Positions 5,279 through 7,926 of a stretch of 7,926 nucleotides of DNA are shown here, in pieces. Under the pieces are notes generated by a model, which had not been told where the DNA came from, searched no databases, and saw nothing but the letters and a program-made list of their open reading frames with translations. The stretch is from JBMZCV01 sp049613665 (GTDB lineage: Bacteria > Bacteroidota > Bacteroidia > Chitinophagales > UBA2359): contig JBMZCV010000213.1 of assembly GCA_049613665.1 (NCBI GenBank), positions 1 through 7,926 on the forward strand. The letters run 5' to 3'. Numbering within the stretch: the first letter of the stretch is position 1; each line of letters opens with the position of its first letter. The position numbers were made by a program, and so were the translations under genes.

Positions 5279-7867
5279 ATGCAATACTTTACAAAAACAG
5301 GACTAAAATTTTTTTTTAATTGTATTCTCTTATGGAGTATTATGGTTTTTAGCCATACTTTAACCATATCTGCCACAGAAAGCAGACTTTGGATAGAAGA
5401 CAATATATTAGAAAAATCAAATATTGAAATAGCTTTTGCAAATCAAAAAAGCGAAGGTTTGCACATTTTTGCACATGGCCGTATGGGTAAAATATTACTC
5501 AATGAAGAGTGGTATAATACTAAGCAATTTGCTCAATGGCTACTACAAAACGACTTAGTTGAGCAAGAAAAACAAGTATATATTTATGCTTGTAACTTTG
5601 CTAAGGGCAAAAAAGGCAAAGCGGCTATCGAATATCTCGAAAAAAATCTAGGTATTTGTATAGCAGCTTCTGATGATGTTACGGGAGTGGATGGCGATTG
5701 GGAATTAGAAGTTGGCAATCGTTCCAACCATTTAGTTGTTGCAAATTATAGCTATAATTTGCAATGTACTAATCCGATACCAACCGCAACTGCCTATGTT
5801 CTTGCAGCAAGTTGCACCAATGAAACACCAAATGACGATGCTTATTTTCAAATATCTACTGCAACTAATGCTACACACTACAATTTTATAGCAGGTAGCG
5901 ATTATAGCACAGGTGATGCCGATATTGCTAATGCAACAGCTTTTGATGTTTCAACAGATTTACCTTTACAGTTTGGAACGTTGGCAAATCCAAGCAGTTC
6001 GCAAGATTATACTATTCGTATTTTTAATACAGAAAGTGATTGTTATACAGATATTACAGTTACTTTGATGGAACAGGAATGTACGGTAGGTTGCTCTTGC
6101 ATTGATTACGTTTACCTCAATGACCCACAAGATGATGTAAATGGTTTTATCCATAAGTTCAGCATCAATGTAGATGGAACACTTACTGAAATAGACGGAG
6201 ATCCGAATACAGTAGGTACACAAAATTGGTTTCCAGCAGGCGGAGGTTTGCCTAGCCCACATGGTTTGGCAACAGACCTCAATGGCTATTTATACATTGC
6301 CGAAACCAGTAGTGGCGACATTCGACGTTTGACTTGCGAAGGAAATATGTCTGATGAATTGGATTTTGTCATTAATGATGGTGGATACAACTTTAGAAGT
6401 TATGAAAACATACTTTATGTCAATTCACGCAACCCAAATGAAATAAGAGCTTATGACCTTTGTGATGGTTCATTGCTAGGATACATAGAATTAGATGGTG
6501 CAGATACAGATGATTTGTTGGATTGGGGTTTTGAAATTGCAGCAGATGGCACTTTTTATGCCACAGCAGGCTGGAATGATTATGATGGTTCTAAAGATAG
6601 TCACATTTACCGTTTCACACCTACGCTCGCAGATTTTGTTGCACATACTTCTTATTCTGCTTTTATTACAGAAACCAGTTTTCCAAATGAGATTACTGAT
6701 AATAACGATGTATGGGGAATTACCACAGATAATGCTGGAAATATGTATGTCGTCATGGCTCATTATGGTGCAAGTTTTACGCCCCCCTATGAAACTTGGA
6801 TTTTGAAGTTTGACAATACAGGAGCATTGGTTGACCAAGCTTTTGAGGTAGATGATCAAGTAGATGGAGGAACAGGTTATTTCGGCTCAAGAGGAATTGT
6901 TTATTATGAACCCTTGAACATCTTGTATATAGCAGGTTTTGATGATTGTGTGGCAATTGTTGATGCAGCAACTTTGGATTATATAGGAGCAGCAGCAGGT
7001 TATGTACCAAATCAAGCTCCAAAAGGTGTAGCTTTATTAAAAGAATGCTGTCCAACGCCTAATCGCCAAACCATTAATGAGACATATTGTGTATCAGGCA
7101 GCAACGAACAATTATTTCTAAACGAATTATTCCCTTGCGATGGAGTTGTGTGTGAAGGGCAATGGATACCTGCTGATGCGGCGGCGGCGGCCATTTACAA
7201 CGATTGTAACCAAAGTATTTCAGCGGGAATAGCTCCTGGTTGTTATAGTTTTACGAAAGGTTCTGATGGTTTGGAAAGTTTTCCTAAATGTGGTGCTTTT
7301 GAGCTGAACTTTAATTTAGAAATAATAGCTGCTCCTGAATTAACGGTATCTGCCGATGAAACAGTTTGTAATGGTGAAACTACTACACTAAGTATAACCA
7401 CAACAGCTACCGACATTCAATGGCAAATGAGTACAATTTCTTGCACAGAAGGTTTTACAGATATTGACGGTGCAACATCTACAACTTATACTACAACAAC
7501 ATTAAGCAACACGACTTATTATCGAGTTGTAGCAAACGCAACAGGAGATTGTAATGTAGGAACTTGTCCATTTGAAAGCGATTGCATGACCATAAATGTA
7601 GATGGGCCAACACTTACCATAGATGGTGCTACTTGCGATGCAGGCGATACCACTTATACCATTGACTTTACAAGTGATGTCATAGTAACAAGCACGGCAG
7701 GCACAGTAGCTGGAAATCAAGTAATTGATATTCCTGTTGGTACAGATGTTACGATTACTGCCGAACTCAATAGCTGTACAATACAAAATAATGTTGTTTC
7801 GCCAGATTGTGAATCTAATTGTGAAGCACAAAAATGTATAGAAGTAATTGTTACTAAAATAGAATAG
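5279..7867 (+). CDS. Secreted multidomain protein: DUF4347-like, beta-propeller-like, Ig-like modules
   Basis: An 862-residue exported protein. A signal peptide lies at about 1-32 (core FFFNCILLWSIMVF, cleavage near TISA). Residues about 36-147 match the DUF4347 pattern: HIFAHGRMG (63-70, His66-Gly67), YIYACNFAKG (101-110, Cys105), then AASDDVTG and GDWELEVG. A Cys-bounded beta-sandwich follows (about 163-270). A beta-propeller/NHL- or SMP-30-like region spans about 272-590, with blades around HGLATDLNGYLYIAE, FEIAADGTFYATAG, WGITTDNAGNMYVVMA and GIVYYEPLNILYIAG. A further Cys-rich module covers about 590-690, then an Ig-like module (about 690-770, VCNGETTTLSI...YYRVV) and a last beta module ending in the tail EAQKCIEVIVTKIE. 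No T9SS C-terminal sorting domain is recognised. A surface or matrix role such as adhesion is inferred from architecture. Proteolysis is possible only if the His-Cys pair is real. Start chosen because it gives the signal peptide. The adjacent moxR is probably unrelated. Confidence 0.85.
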   Translation: MQYFTKTGLKFFFNCILLWSIMVFSHTLTISATESRLWIEDNILEKSNIEIAFANQKSEGLHIFAHGRMGKILLNEEWYNTKQFAQWLLQNDLVEQEKQVYIYACNFAKGKKGKAAIEYLEKNLGICIAASDDVTGVDGDWELEVGNRSNHLVVANYSYNLQCTNPIPTATAYVLAASCTNETPNDDAYFQISTATNATHYNFIAGSDYSTGDADIANATAFDVSTDLPLQFGTLANPSSSQDYTIRIFNTESDCYTDITVTLMEQECTVGCSCIDYVYLNDPQDDVNGFIHKFSINVDGTLTEIDGDPNTVGTQNWFPAGGGLPSPHGLATDLNGYLYIAETSSGDIRRLTCEGNMSDELDFVINDGGYNFRSYENILYVNSRNPNEIRAYDLCDGSLLGYIELDGADTDDLLDWGFEIAADGTFYATAGWNDYDGSKDSHIYRFTPTLADFVAHTSYSAFITETSFPNEITDNNDVWGITTDNAGNMYVVMAHYGASFTPPYETWILKFDNTGALVDQAFEVDDQVDGGTGYFGSRGIVYYEPLNILYIAGFDDCVAIVDAATLDYIGAAAGYVPNQAPKGVALLKECCPTPNRQTINETYCVSGSNEQLFLNELFPCDGVVCEGQWIPADAAAAAIYNDCNQSISAGIAPGCYSFTKGSDGLESFPKCGAFELNFNLEIIAAPELTVSADETVCNGETTTLSITTTATDIQWQMSTISCTEGFTDIDGATSTTYTTTTLSNTTYYRVVANATGDCNVGTCPFESDCMTINVDGPTLTIDGATCDAGDTTYTIDFTSDVIVTSTAGTVAGNQVIDIPVGTDVTITAELNSCTIQNNVVSPDCESNCEAQKCIEVIVTKIE
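5309..5317 (+). repeat. T9 homopolymer inside the signal-peptide codons
   Basis: Nine T residues encode Phe11-Phe13 of the secreted multidomain protein. Gain or loss of one T this close to the start would shift the frame and abolish the product. Long T runs are common in this AT-rich DNA, so slippage is a possibility only. Confidence 0.6.
7178..7192 (+). repeat. (GCG)4-GCC tract encoding five alanines
   Basis: GCG repeated four times followed by GCC encodes residues in ADAAAAAIYND of the secreted protein. It is the most GC-rich stretch of a strongly AT-rich window and in frame, so length changes would add or remove alanines without breaking the frame. Confidence 0.7.
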
Positions 7868-7875
7868 AATATTTA

Positions 7876-7926
7876 AGTACCAAGTACTATTTAATAAAGC
7901 ATTCGTTTAGTGGCTAACGCATTGAA
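7876..7926. repeat. Third copy of the palindrome and left half of the intergenic element, cut by the window end
   Basis: The perfect palindrome AGTAC-CAA-GTACT (7876-7888) starts 9 nt after the stop of the last gene. The sequence then follows the moxR-leader copy: an A/T-rich stretch, GTTT, AGTGGCTAACGCATTGAA (7909-7926), compared with AGTTGCTAATGTATTGAA (3841-3858). The first 18 bases also resemble the left border at 2867 (15 of 18 identical). GCTAACGC (7913-7920) is the left arm of the hairpin complete at 3845-3873; its right arm would lie outside the window. Confidence 0.6.

Noticed and set aside
6491..6859. Overlapping open frames on both strands inside the secreted-protein gene
   Set aside because: The translations have biased composition and no start context or domain, while the main frame carries a continuous propeller-like pattern.
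7678..7867. T9SS C-terminal sorting domain on the secreted protein
   Set aside because: The end lacks the usual conserved pattern (P-x-P strand, G-x-Y-x-L/V, final basic strand of type A). It looks like another beta module plus a short Cys-containing tail.

Overview
The window looks like an AT-rich chromosomal segment from a member of the Bacteroidota. Three things point there: an outer-membrane protein with a CarboxypepD_reg-like domain followed by a DUF5686 barrel; A-rich leaders without clear Shine-Dalgarno sequences; and one exact match (3790-3797, TATCTTTG) to the Bacteroidota -7 box TAnnTTTG. The last gene, with a DUF4347-like domain, a beta-propeller-like region and Ig-like modules, fits the secreted adhesin-like proteins of Cytophagia or Saprospiria-type bacteria, but the class cannot be fixed from this sequence.

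Layout, all genes on the + strand: (1) 141-2675, DUF5686/carboxypeptidase-regulatory-like outer-membrane protein. (2) 3060-3728, small lipoprotein of unknown function with an LppM-like N-terminal motif. (3) 4128-5093, MoxR-family AAA+ ATPase without its usual DUF58/VWA partners nearby. (4) 5279-7867, large secreted multidomain protein. Intergenic gaps are long (384, 399 and 185 bp), so these are probably separate transcription units rather than one operon. A strong hairpin with a T tract (5160-5214) separates moxR from the last gene. No joint pathway can be argued from the gene content. What genes 2 and 3 share is the sequence in front of them.

The most interesting content is non-coding. A 13-bp palindrome with 5-bp arms and a 3-bp centre occurs five times, only between genes: 2867, 3030, 3809, 4088 and 7876. 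Three arm versions exist (AGTGC/GCACT, AGTGT/ACACT, AGTAC/GTACT), so the arms change in a compensating way, as expected if pairing or symmetry is kept. The gaps before gene 2 and before moxR share a layout: a left-border palindrome, interior blocks in the same order, then a right-border copy AGTGCTTGGCACT plus an A8 tract 17 or 27 nt before the ATG. In the moxR leader the left half also has an upstream promoter-like box, a hairpin rich in G-U pairs and a short hairpin followed by T7. Together these could be a small RNA or a leader attenuator of about 115 nt. The last 51 bases of the window start another copy of this left half, which allows a precise prediction about the sequence just outside the window.
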